64,000 bases of DNA from JAAELZ01 sp965237485 (GTDB lineage: Bacteria; Pseudomonadota; Gammaproteobacteria; Arenicellales; Poriferihabitantaceae): the NCBI GenBank assembly GCA_965237485.1, contig CBDEFQ010000010.1, positions 434,001 through 498,000 on the forward strand, written 5' to 3'. Made by a program: the position numbers and the translations under genes. The stretch's first letter is position 1; the number at the start of each line of letters is the position of its first letter. Shown here in pieces: positions 25,013 to 34,275 of the stretch. The notes beneath the pieces were generated by a model. The model saw nothing but the letters and a program-made list of their open reading frames with translations, searched no databases and was not told the origin of the DNA.

Positions 25013-26746
25013 TTACATTTTTTGCGGCGCATCAACGCCCAGAATCAATAAGCCATTTGCGATCACTATCCTAACCGCGTCTATTAAAGCTAAGCGCGCG
25101 TTACGCACCGATTCCTCGCTCGAAATAAACGGGTGTGCATTGTAATAAGTATGAAATGCCGTGGCTAAATCTCGTAAATAGTAGGCAATCTGATGAGGCG
25201 CGTAAGCCTTTGCAGCTTTTTCCACCAACTCGGGGTAACGAGCCAATTCCATCATCAAATCAAGCTCGTGTTGTTCGTCTAGCAAACTATAATCTGCATT
25301 CACGCCAGGTTTTAAACCCTTCTCTTCTAGCTGTCGATACACGCTGCATACCCGCGCGTGAGCATATTGCACATAGTAAACAGGGTTATCTGAAGACTGC
25401 GACTTAGCAAGCTCCAAATCAAAATCCATATGCTGCTCTGGTTTGCGCATGACGTAGAAAAAGCGCGCTGCGTCTTTACCGACTTCCTCACGCAACTGAC
25501 GCAAGGTGACAAAGTCGCCTCCTCGCGTTGACATCGAAACCTTTTCTTCACCGCGATAGAGTACGGCAAATTGCACTAACAAAATATGCAATAATTCTGG
25601 ATCTTGCTCCATCGCTTCAAAAGCAGCTTTAACACGGGAAATATAGCCGTGGTGATCAGCGCCCCATATGTAAATTACTTTCTCAAAACCACGTTGACGC
25701 TTATTAAGATGGTAAGCGATATCCGCAGCAAAATAGGTATGCACGCCATTGTTACGCAACACTACGCGGTCTTTTTCATCACCATAGTCTGTCGATTTAA
25801 ACCACCACGCACCTTCTTTTAGATACAACTTGCCGTTGGCTTTGAGTATTTCTACCGCTTGATCAACCATACCTTGGTCAACTAAATCGCGTTCTGAAAA
25901 CCAACAGTCATAATCAACCCCGAACTCGCTTAAGTCCATTCTAATATTATCTACTAGCGCATCTAATCCAACACTGAAAACCGCACGATAGGCTTCTTCT
26001 CCTAAGCCTGACCGAATTCTTTCGATCAACATATCAGTGCTTAATTCAGGGTCTTCCGGTAAATCAGCGAATAGCGCCCCCACACCCCGCACAAATTGGT
26101 CGCCATGTTGCTGTCGCAAAGATCTGGCGATGTCCCAAATATAATCCCCCTTGTACCCATTTTCTGGCAAGGTAACCGATTCGCCGGATAAATCTAAATA
26201 ACGTAAATACACACTCGCGGCCAATATTTGCATTTGACGACCCGCATCATTGAAATAGTATTCAGCGTGGGCATCGTAACCGCAGGTATTTAGCAATCGT
26301 TTAAGCGAGTCACCGTAGGCCGCACCCCTTCCATGCCCCACATGCAACGGACCAGTCGGATTAGCAGAAACAAACTCCACCATCACTTTCTCCTTCGCGC
26401 CTAAATCAGATCTTCCATACGCTGTGCCAGCGGTACGTATTACGTCGATTACCGCGCTTTGAGTATCTTTAGCCAAAGTGAAATTGATGAACCCAGGGCC
26501 TGCCACGCTTATTGAATCAAGCCCTTGCGTTGGCATCATCAAGTCGATCAGCTTACCTGCCAACTCACGCGGATTCAGCTTGGCGGGTTTGGCTAATACC
26601 ATAGCAATATTACTCGCAAAATCACCATGTTGACGATCTCGCGCTCGCTCAACATGCAAGCGTTGCTTCGCATCAGCAGGAATGATTTCTTGTTCAATCA
26701 GCGCATCTAAGGCATGACTTATGGTTTCTTCAACGAGTTTTTTCAT
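25013..26746 (-). CDS. argS: Arginyl-tRNA synthetase
   Basis: The 577-residue class Ia synthetase has an N-terminal Add-1 domain recognising the tRNA D-loop, HIGH as HVGH in NPTGPLHVGHGRGAAYGD near residue 125, and the degenerate KMSKS equivalent VSMSTRGGDF normal for ArgRS. A C-terminal DALR anticodon domain ends AVRIVIANGLLILGVDAPQKM. It is the first gene of the minus-strand run leading to hemC. Confidence 0.96.
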   Translation of the reverse strand: MKKLVEETISHALDALIEQEIIPADAKQRLHVERARDRQHGDFASNIAMVLAKPAKLNPRELAGKLIDLMMPTQGLDSISVAGPGFINFTLAKDTQSAVIDVIRTAGTAYGRSDLGAKEKVMVEFVSANPTGPLHVGHGRGAAYGDSLKRLLNTCGYDAHAEYYFNDAGRQMQILAASVYLRYLDLSGESVTLPENGYKGDYIWDIARSLRQQHGDQFVRGVGALFADLPEDPELSTDMLIERIRSGLGEEAYRAVFSVGLDALVDNIRMDLSEFGVDYDCWFSERDLVDQGMVDQAVEILKANGKLYLKEGAWWFKSTDYGDEKDRVVLRNNGVHTYFAADIAYHLNKRQRGFEKVIYIWGADHHGYISRVKAAFEAMEQDPELLHILLVQFAVLYRGEEKVSMSTRGGDFVTLRQLREEVGKDAARFFYVMRKPEQHMDFDLELAKSQSSDNPVYYVQYAHARVCSVYRQLEEKGLKPGVNADYSLLDEQHELDLMMELARYPELVEKAAKAYAPHQIAYYLRDLATAFHTYYNAHPFISSEESVRNARLALIDAVRIVIANGLLILGVDAPQKM

Positions 26747-26792
26747 CCTTTAGCAGGCGTCAATCTATAGTGTGTGCCAATGATCCCAAGGC

Positions 26793-26817
26793 AAAAAAGC
26801 CCGCCAAATGCGGGCTT
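26793..26817 (-). terminator. Rho-independent terminator of trxA
   Basis: On the minus strand, an 8-bp stem AAGCCCGC / GCGGGCTT with a 5-base loop is followed by a T-run. It lies 20 bases after the trxA stop. Confidence 0.85.
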
Positions 26818-26836
26818 AGCGGCGAGGATCAGATAA

Positions 26837-27166
26837 TTATGCGATATTAGTATCGATAAAATTAGCAAGGTCAGACTTTGAGCTACCACCCACTTTTGTG
26901 CCTTCCACCTGACCATTTTTAAACATCATCAAAGTTGGAATACTACGAATACCATATTGTGGAGGTGTTTGCGAATTGTCGTCAACATTGATCTTGCCAA
27001 TTTTTACCTTCCCCGCGTAGTCTCCAGCTAATTCTTCTAAGATCGGACCAATCATTTTGCACGGTCCACACCACTCGGCCCAATAATCTACTAATACCGG
27101 CACCTCAGAATTTAGTACCTCTTGCTCAAAGTTTTCATCGGTGATTTCTACAATTTGATTTGACAT
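26837..27166 (-). CDS. trxA: Thioredoxin 1
   Basis: The 109-residue thioredoxin has the redox motif WCGPCK (Cys33 and Cys36) and the cis-proline loop SIPTLMMF. It reduces disulfides in cytoplasmic proteins such as ribonucleotide reductase. ATG 27166 (MSNQIVEITD) is the family start; a longer frame to 27229 adds non-conserved residues. It is transcribed away from rhlB, the arrangement seen in enterobacteria, and ends in a strong terminator. Confidence 0.95.
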   Translation of the reverse strand: MSNQIVEITDENFEQEVLNSEVPVLVDYWAEWCGPCKMIGPILEELAGDYAGKVKIGKINVDDNSQTPPQYGIRSIPTLMMFKNGQVEGTKVGGSSKSDLANFIDTNIA

Positions 27167-27324
27167 AATTTTACTTCCACTAAATCGACTAACATGCTGT
27201 AAATATGGGTATAATGTACGGTTGATCAAGCAGCCGCTTGAACAACCTTCCCACTGTGAATTTCGCCTTCATCGGCACAAAACACCTTGAGGCTTGACTA
27301 TCTTAATATTGAGCTAATTATATC

Positions 27325-28896
27325 ATGCAAGACAAACATCTAAGCGAACAACGCTTTAAAGATTTGCCTCTACACCCACTTTTACAAAAAGGCGTAGAAG
27401 AGGCAGGTTTCGATTATTGCACCCCAATTCAAGCACTGGCATTGCCCATTGCTTTGCAAGGCAAAGACGTTGCTGGACAAGCACAAACCGGTACGGGTAA
27501 AACGGCCGCATTCTTACTGGCTACGTTCCACCATATTCTAAAAGCAAATGAAGCCGCACAAGTAGATCCTCAAATTGAACAACCCGCTGCTGCTCAAGAC
27601 CGCAAGGAGTTAGCTTCACAGCAAACTGAATCATCCGACACAGCTAGCCAAGATGATGCTGAAAATACGCTTAGTGAAGGGCCAAAAGAAACCAAAGCTG
27701 AAAAAAAGGTAGTAGCACCTGTTAGGGCTAAAGTGGATAAAGGCGCTATTCAAGCACTGGTCCTTGCACCCACCCGCGAGCTAGCTATTCAAATCCATAA
27801 AGATGCTATTGATTTGGCGAAGAATACCGACATCCGCTTGGCACTTGCATACGGCGGCACCGGATATGATGAGCAAAAGCAGACTTTGCTTGGTGGGGTT
27901 GACGTTTTAATTGGCACACCCGGCCGTGTAATCGACTATTACAAACAAAAAGTATTCCATTTAAACAACATTAAAGTGGCTGTAATGGATGAGGCAGATC
28001 GTATGTTTGATCTTGGCTTTATCAGCAACATCAGATATCTATTGCGCAGAATGCCCGAAGGGTCTAAACGCCTTAACCTACTTTTCTCTGCCACCCTTTC
28101 TTTGCGTGTTGATGAGCTCGCTTACGAGCATATGAACGGGCCAGAACAAGTGAAAGTCGAATCTGAAATGGTGGTGCAACGCATCGAAGAAATAGCGTAT
28201 TACCCTGCACAGAACGAAAAAATTACCTTACTAATTAATTTGCTTAAGAGGGGCGAGCCAGATAAACGTAGATTGGTGTTTATTAACACTAAACACGAAG
28301 GTAATAAAGTAGCAGCGTGGCTTGGGGCCAATGAGTTGCCGTGCGCTATTTTGTCGGGCGATGTACCACAAATTAAGCGTGAAAAACTGCTTAAGAAGTT
28401 TCACGATGGCAAGGTCAACATTTTGGTTGCAACCGATGTGGCAGCCCGTGGATTACACATCCCTGAGGTGAGTCACGTCATTAATTACGACTTACCCCAA
28501 GAAGCAGAAGATTATGTGCATCGTTCTGGCCGCACAGCCCGAGCTGGCGCGAGTGGTCACGCGATAAGCTTGGCTTGCGAGAAATATGCATACTCGATGA
28601 TGGATATTGAGGAATTCATAGGCCATCGCTTACCTATTGGTGAAATCACTACAGAACTTTTGGTTGCGCCGGCCAATAAGCCAGATTTAAGTAAACTCGA
28701 ATACGGCGACAAACGCCGTAGCTCGGGTAGCCGGCCTTCGACAAGAAGTGGTACACGAAAAGATTTCGTGCACAAAAGTTATGCTGATGTGAAATACGTA
28801 AACCCACTAGAAGCCAAGCCAGATCGAGAATCTCGATTTGTACCACCGCCAAACAAATACTCTAGTCGATTTGGCGAGATACCCGCTTTGGGCTAA
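27325..28896 (+). CDS. rhlB: DEAD-box RNA helicase RhlB
   Basis: The 523-residue helicase has the Q motif (CTPIQALALP), Walker A AQTGTGKT at 53-60, DEAD at 222-225, SAT (LLFSATL) and HRSGRTARAG. RhlB unwinds RNA for RNase E/PNPase in the degradosome. Between motifs I and Ia there is an acidic low-complexity insertion of about 70 residues (roughly 75-145) not present in E. coli RhlB. The basic C-terminal tail is typical. The divergent trxA supports the assignment. Confidence 0.92.
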   Translation: MQDKHLSEQRFKDLPLHPLLQKGVEEAGFDYCTPIQALALPIALQGKDVAGQAQTGTGKTAAFLLATFHHILKANEAAQVDPQIEQPAAAQDRKELASQQTESSDTASQDDAENTLSEGPKETKAEKKVVAPVRAKVDKGAIQALVLAPTRELAIQIHKDAIDLAKNTDIRLALAYGGTGYDEQKQTLLGGVDVLIGTPGRVIDYYKQKVFHLNNIKVAVMDEADRMFDLGFISNIRYLLRRMPEGSKRLNLLFSATLSLRVDELAYEHMNGPEQVKVESEMVVQRIEEIAYYPAQNEKITLLINLLKRGEPDKRRLVFINTKHEGNKVAAWLGANELPCAILSGDVPQIKREKLLKKFHDGKVNILVATDVAARGLHIPEVSHVINYDLPQEAEDYVHRSGRTARAGASGHAISLACEKYAYSMMDIEEFIGHRLPIGEITTELLVAPANKPDLSKLEYGDKRRSSGSRPSTRSGTRKDFVHKSYADVKYVNPLEAKPDRESRFVPPPNKYSSRFGEIPALG

Positions 28897-28924
28897 ACCT
28901 GGGGCTATTAGAAACTGACAGGCA

Positions 28925-28955
28925 CAAAAAAGGCCGCCGATTGGCGGCTTTTTTT
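28925..28955. terminator. Bidirectional terminator between rhlB and the HhH gene
   Basis: Stem GCCGCC / GGCGGC with a 4-base loop, flanked by an A-run on the left and a T-run on the right. It can serve both rhlB (+) and the minus-strand gene ending at 28971. Confidence 0.82.
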
Positions 28956-28970
28956 GTGAGTTGAAGCCGA

Positions 28971-29552
28971 TTAGGTGTTCGGATTATCTTCGCCCACCTC
29001 GCCTTTATCATAACGTGCGGCAAATTCGGTTTGCGCACCTTTGGCAAGATCACCCGCCTGCGAAACCCAGCCTTCACGCTTAATACGGCCAGGGAAAGAG
29101 ATAAAGTTATCAACCCACTTAATATTATTTTCAGTGAAATCTGCTACTTGGGTGAAGTGATAGACGCCTAAATCGTTTAAAGTTTTCTCGATAACCGGTC
29201 CGACACCCTTAATACGTTTGAGATCATCAGCTACACCACCTGTTGGCGCACTTAATCCTTGAGGTTTCATATCGTCTGATACATTAGTTGCCTTCTGTGC
29301 AGGGGCGGCACTAGCCGCCGCTTTAGGTTTGGCTGCAGATGTTGCCGCTGCTGCGCTTGCAGTGCTGGCTACTGCCTGCGTATTTGACCCACCACCATCG
29401 CTACTAGCGGAGCCACTTGAACTATCGCTTGCGCCTTCCTTATCTTTACAAGATGAGCCACAAATGATGCCTCTTAAAAGCCAACCTAAAATTAGCCCTA
29501 AAAGAAACGCTAATAAGATCCAAAGTAGTGTTTGAATAAATAGATAACCCAT
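28971..29552 (-). CDS. Membrane-anchored protein with C-terminal helix-hairpin-helix-like domain
   Basis: A 193-residue protein with one N-terminal membrane segment (LLWILLAFLLGLILGWLL), a Ser/Gly/Ala-rich linker (residues 35-95) and a C-terminal domain DDLKRIKGVGPVIEKTLNDL..QVADFTENNIKWVD. That HhH-like module is often seen appended to NuoE or ribosomal L21-like proteins. No specific function is known to me. It is followed upstream by an OmpA-family gene on the same strand, 18 bp away. Confidence 0.7.
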   Translation of the reverse strand: MGYLFIQTLLWILLAFLLGLILGWLLRGIICGSSCKDKEGASDSSSGSASSDGGGSNTQAVASTASAAAATSAAKPKAAASAAPAQKATNVSDDMKPQGLSAPTGGVADDLKRIKGVGPVIEKTLNDLGVYHFTQVADFTENNIKWVDNFISFPGRIKREGWVSQAGDLAKGAQTEFAARYDKGEVGEDNPNT

Positions 29553-29570
29553 AATAGTACCCTTACTGTT

Positions 29571-30773
29571 TTATATCGAATTCTGTTTTATATCGAATTG
29601 AATTCGGCGATTTTGCACTCGACCTGCAGTGGTAGCGTTGTCGCCAACTGGCTGGTCTTCACCATAGCCATTAGCATTTAGTAAATCTGCTGGCGCCCCT
29701 GCGCCCACCAAATAATCGCGCACTGCATTTGCACGAAGAGCACTTAGGTTTAAGTTTAGTTCAGCGTCGCCCGCAGAGTCAGTGTGCCCCGACACTTCTA
29801 TGGTTGAACTGCTTTCACGAACTGCCCCTTTACATTCTGCAATCAACGCGGCAATTCTACCAAGCAATGGATAGCTACTAAGGTCGATAGTTGCACTACC
29901 TGAAGCAAAATTAATACTTTGTCCTTCCATGGTGCTATTGAGGCGTGACTGGCAGCTTTTAATAAACTGCACTCTCGCCATTTTCTCCGCTTCGGCCTTC
30001 GCTTGTGCTGCCGCCTCTGCCTTAGCTGCCGCTTGATCAGCTGCGAGTTTTGCCGCTTTATCCGCAGCAGCTTGCGCCAATTCTTCTGCGGACGGGCCGC
30101 TAGACCTGACTGAGATTGATTCAGAAAACCCTGATGGGAATAGTTTGTTAGCTGCACTGAGCAGCTGCCCCTTGATCCCATCATTCTCGACTAACCCAGC
30201 GAAGGTGATTTTTCCATCGTTAACATCAATATTGGCTTCGCGCAATCCAGCCAGATTCGGCATCATCGCATTTAGACCTTCCAACCAACTTGGCGCGTTT
30301 ACACCACTATCAACATTCATTCGATTAATTAAGTTCTCGGCTCCAAACGCACTGGCGGCAGCCGACACACTAGAATCGATTAATTCCTGTGTTGGCATCG
30401 AACCAGACAACAAGACTTTGTCACCTTCATGGCTAAGACCATACGAAGCTGAACCCAATTGCAACTCAGAGGTTTGATCTTCGACAATACGTACACCATC
30501 AACTTTTTTTGCAATATCGATAGCGTTGATACGCGCTTCTGCAGAGGGGGCCGCACCACCGAGTGTAACGTCCCTGCCATCTAAATCAACTGTGGCCCAA
30601 TCATGGCCTTGGCTGACCAATGCTGAAGTGGTTCTGTGTTGAATATCATTCTCAATGGGCGCTCTTTTACTAAGCCACATAAGCGCGAATATCGCCAATA
30701 ACCCAAGTAGTGTCCACAGCCACCACTTCGCGCTCGACACTCCCGCGCCCAAGCCGCATAGACCTCGTGACAT
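29571..30773 (-). CDS. BON-domain and OmpA C-terminal domain envelope protein
   Basis: The 400-residue protein has an N-terminal membrane anchor (WWLWTLLGLLAIFALMWLS), BON-like repeats between about 40 and 220 (TVDLDGRDVTLGGAAPS, KVLLSGSMPTQ), an Ala/Lys-rich coiled coil (about 225-275) and an OmpA C-terminal domain (INFASGSATID, VSGHTDSAGDAELNLNLSALRANAVRDYL) that binds peptidoglycan. It likely tethers the envelope. Domain order resembles mycobacterial ArfA-type proteins. Confidence 0.82.
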   Translation of the reverse strand: MSRGLCGLGAGVSSAKWWLWTLLGLLAIFALMWLSKRAPIENDIQHRTTSALVSQGHDWATVDLDGRDVTLGGAAPSAEARINAIDIAKKVDGVRIVEDQTSELQLGSASYGLSHEGDKVLLSGSMPTQELIDSSVSAAASAFGAENLINRMNVDSGVNAPSWLEGLNAMMPNLAGLREANIDVNDGKITFAGLVENDGIKGQLLSAANKLFPSGFSESISVRSSGPSAEELAQAAADKAAKLAADQAAAKAEAAAQAKAEAEKMARVQFIKSCQSRLNSTMEGQSINFASGSATIDLSSYPLLGRIAALIAECKGAVRESSSTIEVSGHTDSAGDAELNLNLSALRANAVRDYLVGAGAPADLLNANGYGEDQPVGDNATTAGRVQNRRIQFDIKQNSI

Positions 30774-30835
30774 AATATTTACCTGCTTTATTATATAAAT
30801 TAGACTTACTCAAACGGCTTCTTGCGATAACCGCT

Positions 30836-30905
30836 TATACCTTCTATATATACCTTCTATATATACCTTCTATATATACCTTCTATATATACCTTCTATT
30901 ATACC
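30836..30905. repeat. 13-bp tandem repeat upstream of the OmpA/BON gene
   Basis: The unit CTTCTATATATAC is repeated four times exactly from 30841, with partial units at both ends. It lies about 65-130 bp before the OmpA/BON gene start, in its likely promoter region. The remaining 30774-31068 gap is AT-rich, with no gene seen. Confidence 0.9.
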
Positions 30906-31068
30906 TTTAATCTATTAATAAAATCAATTCGTTGTGAGCTACTTGCTTTTACATAGTTTGACTCGAAGTTGATGTTTTCGCTAATTCGATTGGTTATACT
31001 AAAATTAATCTACTCAGACTTTGACTTAAGCAAAGCCATGCAACATAACAACATAGCCCCCCTAAGGT

Positions 31069-32319
31069 ATGCAAGACTATTTTAGTCAAATCGGGCAACA
31101 GGCGCGTGATGCTAGCAACGTGCTTAGATGCAGCGATACGGGCATCAAAGATAGAGCCTTGCGCTGTATTGCAGAGCAATTGATTGCGGGCAGAAAAGAG
31201 TTAGTTGTCCAAAACAATAAGGATTTGGCAAACGGTAAGGAAAAAGGCTTGAGTGCAGCGTTATTAGACCGCTTGGAGCTAAATGAGCAAGGTGTACAAG
31301 TGATGGCCGAGGGCCTGCTACAAATTGCGGCACTAGCCGATCCAATAGGGCAAATCAGTGATATGACCTATCGCCCTAGCGGCATCAAGGTAGGCAAAAT
31401 GCGCGTCCCGCTCGGGGTGATCGGCATTATTTATGAATCACGACCTAACGTCACCGCTGATGCTGCCGCCTTATGCTTAAAATCGGGTAACGCGGCGATA
31501 TTGCGTGGTGGCTCAGAAGCTATACATTCAAACTTCGCTATAGCCAATTGCATTGCTGCTGGCCTCAATGAAGCGGGCTTACCTGAAACCTGCGTACAAG
31601 TCATTAATAAAACTGACCGCGTAATAGTGGGCCAAATGATCACCGCCGACGAATATCTAGACATCATCATCCCTAGAGGCGGCAAAGGCTTAATCGAACG
31701 CATTAGTAATAACGCAACCGTACCGGTGATTAAGCACCTTGAGGGTATTTGTCACGTTTATATCGACGACGAGGCCGACTTAGAAAAAGCCCTGCGGGTC
31801 GCCTACAATGCAAAAGCTAGACGTTATGGCGTTTGCGGTGCGATGGAGACGCTGCTGGTGCATAAAGGAATTGCTATCAAAGTCCTGCCCAAACTCGAAA
31901 GCCTTTATCTTAAAAAACGCATAGAACTACGCGGCTGTGAGCAAACCCGGGCTATTCTAAAAAACGTTGTCAGCGCGACCGAAGAAGATTGGTCAACAGA
32001 GTATTTAGACGGAATTTTATCCATCAAAATTGTGCAAGATATTGACGAGGCGATGCTGCATATCGGGAGATATGGCTCTGGCCATACCGATGCTATCGTC
32101 ACCGAAAACTTGAGCAAGGCTAATCGGTTTTTGCGCGTAGTTGATTCCAGTTCAGTCATGGTCAACGCCTCCACGCAATTCGCCGATGGTTTTGAGTATG
32201 GTCTAGGCGCGGAGATTGGTATCAGCACTAATAAATTACACGTTCGTGGGCCAGTTGGGCTAGAAGGCTTAACGTGCCAAAAATATATTGTAATGGGAGA
32301 CGGTCACGCTCGCGCATAA
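31069..32319 (+). CDS. proA: Gamma-glutamyl phosphate reductase
   Basis: This 416-residue aldehyde-dehydrogenase-fold enzyme reduces gamma-glutamyl phosphate with NADPH in proline synthesis. Signatures are PLGVIGIIYESRPNVTADAAALCLKSGNAAILRGG (split over 31411-31515), IPRGGKGLIE and the catalytic Cys stretch RRYGVCGAMETLL. The C-terminus has VNASTQFADGFEYGLGAEIGIS, conserved in ProA. proB is not adjacent. An isochorismatase-like gene follows 21 bp later. Confidence 0.95.
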   Translation: MQDYFSQIGQQARDASNVLRCSDTGIKDRALRCIAEQLIAGRKELVVQNNKDLANGKEKGLSAALLDRLELNEQGVQVMAEGLLQIAALADPIGQISDMTYRPSGIKVGKMRVPLGVIGIIYESRPNVTADAAALCLKSGNAAILRGGSEAIHSNFAIANCIAAGLNEAGLPETCVQVINKTDRVIVGQMITADEYLDIIIPRGGKGLIERISNNATVPVIKHLEGICHVYIDDEADLEKALRVAYNAKARRYGVCGAMETLLVHKGIAIKVLPKLESLYLKKRIELRGCEQTRAILKNVVSATEEDWSTEYLDGILSIKIVQDIDEAMLHIGRYGSGHTDAIVTENLSKANRFLRVVDSSSVMVNASTQFADGFEYGLGAEIGISTNKLHVRGPVGLEGLTCQKYIVMGDGHARA

Positions 32320-32340
32320 AACGCGACGCTCACTAAATAA

Positions 32341-32895
32341 ATGAAAACAACACCCGCCTTATTGCTGATTGACGTTCAAAAAGCATTTGATGACCCTTAT
32401 TGGGGGATTAGAAACAACCCTCAGGCTGAGAACAATATCGCCTTAATGCTTCAAACTTGGCGGCAAAATGAATACCCTGTTATCCATGTACGCCATTGTT
32501 CTGTTGAGCCCAACTCGCCCTTACGGCCCGAAGCACCGGGTAACGCTTTTAAAGATGAAGCTTTACCTATTGCCGGTGAAAAAGTAATTAGTAAGACGGT
32601 GAACAGTGCATTTATTGGAACTGATCTTCAAGAATATTTGCGTGATAACGGCTTAAATTCGTTGGTTATCGCTGGTTTAACCACCGATCATTGCGTATCC
32701 ACCACCACGCGCATGGCTGGCAACTTGGGTTTTGACGTCACCTTGGTCGGCGATGCCAGCGCCGCATTTGATAGAAGCGACCATCTAGGCAATCATTTCT
32801 CAGCTGAGCAGATCCATCAGATTCATTTGGCCAGTCTGAATGCTGAATTTTGTAGCGTCAAGTCTACGCAAGACGTATTACTTGAAGTACCTTAA
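32341..32895 (+). CDS. Isochorismatase-family cysteine hydrolase
   Basis: The 184-residue alpha/beta hydrolase has the catalytic triad of the family: Asp11 (LLIDVQ), Lys85 (VISKTVNSAF) and Cys118 (TTDHCVSTT). Members cleave amides such as nicotinamide, ureidoacrylate or unknown substrates; no feature here settles which. It probably shares a transcript with proA. Its stop overlaps the convergent glycosyltransferase end by 4 bp. Confidence 0.85.
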   Translation: MKTTPALLLIDVQKAFDDPYWGIRNNPQAENNIALMLQTWRQNEYPVIHVRHCSVEPNSPLRPEAPGNAFKDEALPIAGEKVISKTVNSAFIGTDLQEYLRDNGLNSLVIAGLTTDHCVSTTTRMAGNLGFDVTLVGDASAAFDRSDHLGNHFSAEQIHQIHLASLNAEFCSVKSTQDVLLEVP

Positions 32896-34271
32896 CTCTG
32901 GTCCACATTCACTCCCGCTACCGTTAAAGCACTACCAAAGAGTGGCACCTGCTGCGCAGCCGCCTGCACGTCCCCCCAATAATCGCAATCGTGCAATAAG
33001 GGCAACACTATAAAATCCATTTCCAATTGCTTAGCATTAATCATAAGCTGTTCAAATACTTCTGGCCCGCCCCATACAATATCCTTAAACAATGCAATGG
33101 GCGCTTTGTTCACCCCTAAATAATAAAACCCGCCATCATGAGTGGGGCCCACTACGCACTCATCTTGCAATAAGCTCTGATAAGCTTGTGTCAATACCTG
33201 ACCACTAATGGCGGGAATATCAGCGCCAATCACGGCTGCTGACTGGGATTTATTCAAGCCATGCCTTAGTGCGTGTAACATGCGCTCCCCTAAATCTGCA
33301 CCGCGTTGTTGAAGGCTTGAAAATTTATGTTGGCGTAACAAGTTTTGAAATCTGGGGTGCGCTGCGTTGGGGGTCATCGCCAAAACCACATGTCCAGGCC
33401 AATGTTCGGCCAACTCTGACGCCACTAAATTTAATAACTCCACCGCCACCAAGGCGGCTTGATGATCATTTAATGGCGGACATAATCGGCTTTTTACTTT
33501 GCCAGCAACCGGTGCTTTAGCAAATAAGTAAACCGGGAAATTGTCAACGCTCCGCTTTACTTTAGCTCTTATCTGGGCATAGGATTTCACCAATTCAGCA
33601 GGCGGGGCACCCACGAAATAACGAAAGCGTAGCCACCACATCTGTAATATGGTCTTGCTTATCCCAAGCTGTTGCCAGCGGCGAGCGGACGTTTCAACCG
33701 CCATGGGCACTGCGCATATTGGGCCGATGCGCTTAAGTTTGGTTGACATCGCAATGTCCTCCATCAACTCGATATCGTCAAAACCACCCACAATGTCGAA
33801 CGCTTCGTGGGTCATAAAGATGGCTTGATCACCAGTTGCAATATGGGTAAGTGCTGAGCGCTTGTTCATACACCAAGCTATCATACGAAACTGCCAACGA
33901 TCGTCATCTAACTTGGTATCAAATCGGCCCCAATAGTATCCCGCATTAAGCGCAGTAATGGTCGCACGCGCTGCCTCCTTATCTAAATGGGTGTCCGCAT
34001 GCAAAAATAGCAATACCGGCGTTGTTACAGCCGCTGCACCTATATTCATTTGAACCCCACGACCTTTAGTTTCGGTTCTAATTAGGCGTAGGTTGGGCAC
34101 ATTATTTAGCTCGCTTAAGACATTTTTACAACGCTCATCATCGCTCGCATCAACGACCACAACCTCATGCACTGCTGGCAACTCGGGCAATTGTTTTAAA
34201 GACTCAAGCACCGATTTAGGTTCATTGTAGGTCGGTACAATGATCGAGACTAAATTTTCTGTGGCTGTCAT
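32892..34271 (-). CDS. Fused glycosyltransferase: GT2 domain plus DUF2064/TIGR04282 domain
   Basis: Residues ~8-230 form a GT2 enzyme of the TIGR04283 type (SIIVPTYNEPKSV, LLFLHADTHLD as the DxD region, FDIVGGFDDIELMEDIAMS). Residues ~245-440 form a nucleotidyl/glycosyltransferase-like domain of the DUF2064 family (LFAKAPVAGKVKSRLCPPL, AAVIGADIPAISG, GPTHDGGFYYLGV). These families usually occur as two adjacent genes; here they are one polypeptide. ATG 34271 avoids a longer overlap with the upstream methyltransferase gene than a Met at 34295 would give. Confidence 0.85.
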   Translation of the reverse strand: MTATENLVSIIVPTYNEPKSVLESLKQLPELPAVHEVVVVDASDDERCKNVLSELNNVPNLRLIRTETKGRGVQMNIGAAAVTTPVLLFLHADTHLDKEAARATITALNAGYYWGRFDTKLDDDRWQFRMIAWCMNKRSALTHIATGDQAIFMTHEAFDIVGGFDDIELMEDIAMSTKLKRIGPICAVPMAVETSARRWQQLGISKTILQMWWLRFRYFVGAPPAELVKSYAQIRAKVKRSVDNFPVYLFAKAPVAGKVKSRLCPPLNDHQAALVAVELLNLVASELAEHWPGHVVLAMTPNAAHPRFQNLLRQHKFSSLQQRGADLGERMLHALRHGLNKSQSAAVIGADIPAISGQVLTQAYQSLLQDECVVGPTHDGGFYYLGVNKAPIALFKDIVWGGPEVFEQLMINAKQLEMDFIVLPLLHDCDYWGDVQAAAQQVPLFGSALTVAGVNVDQS

Positions 34272-34275
34272 CAGG

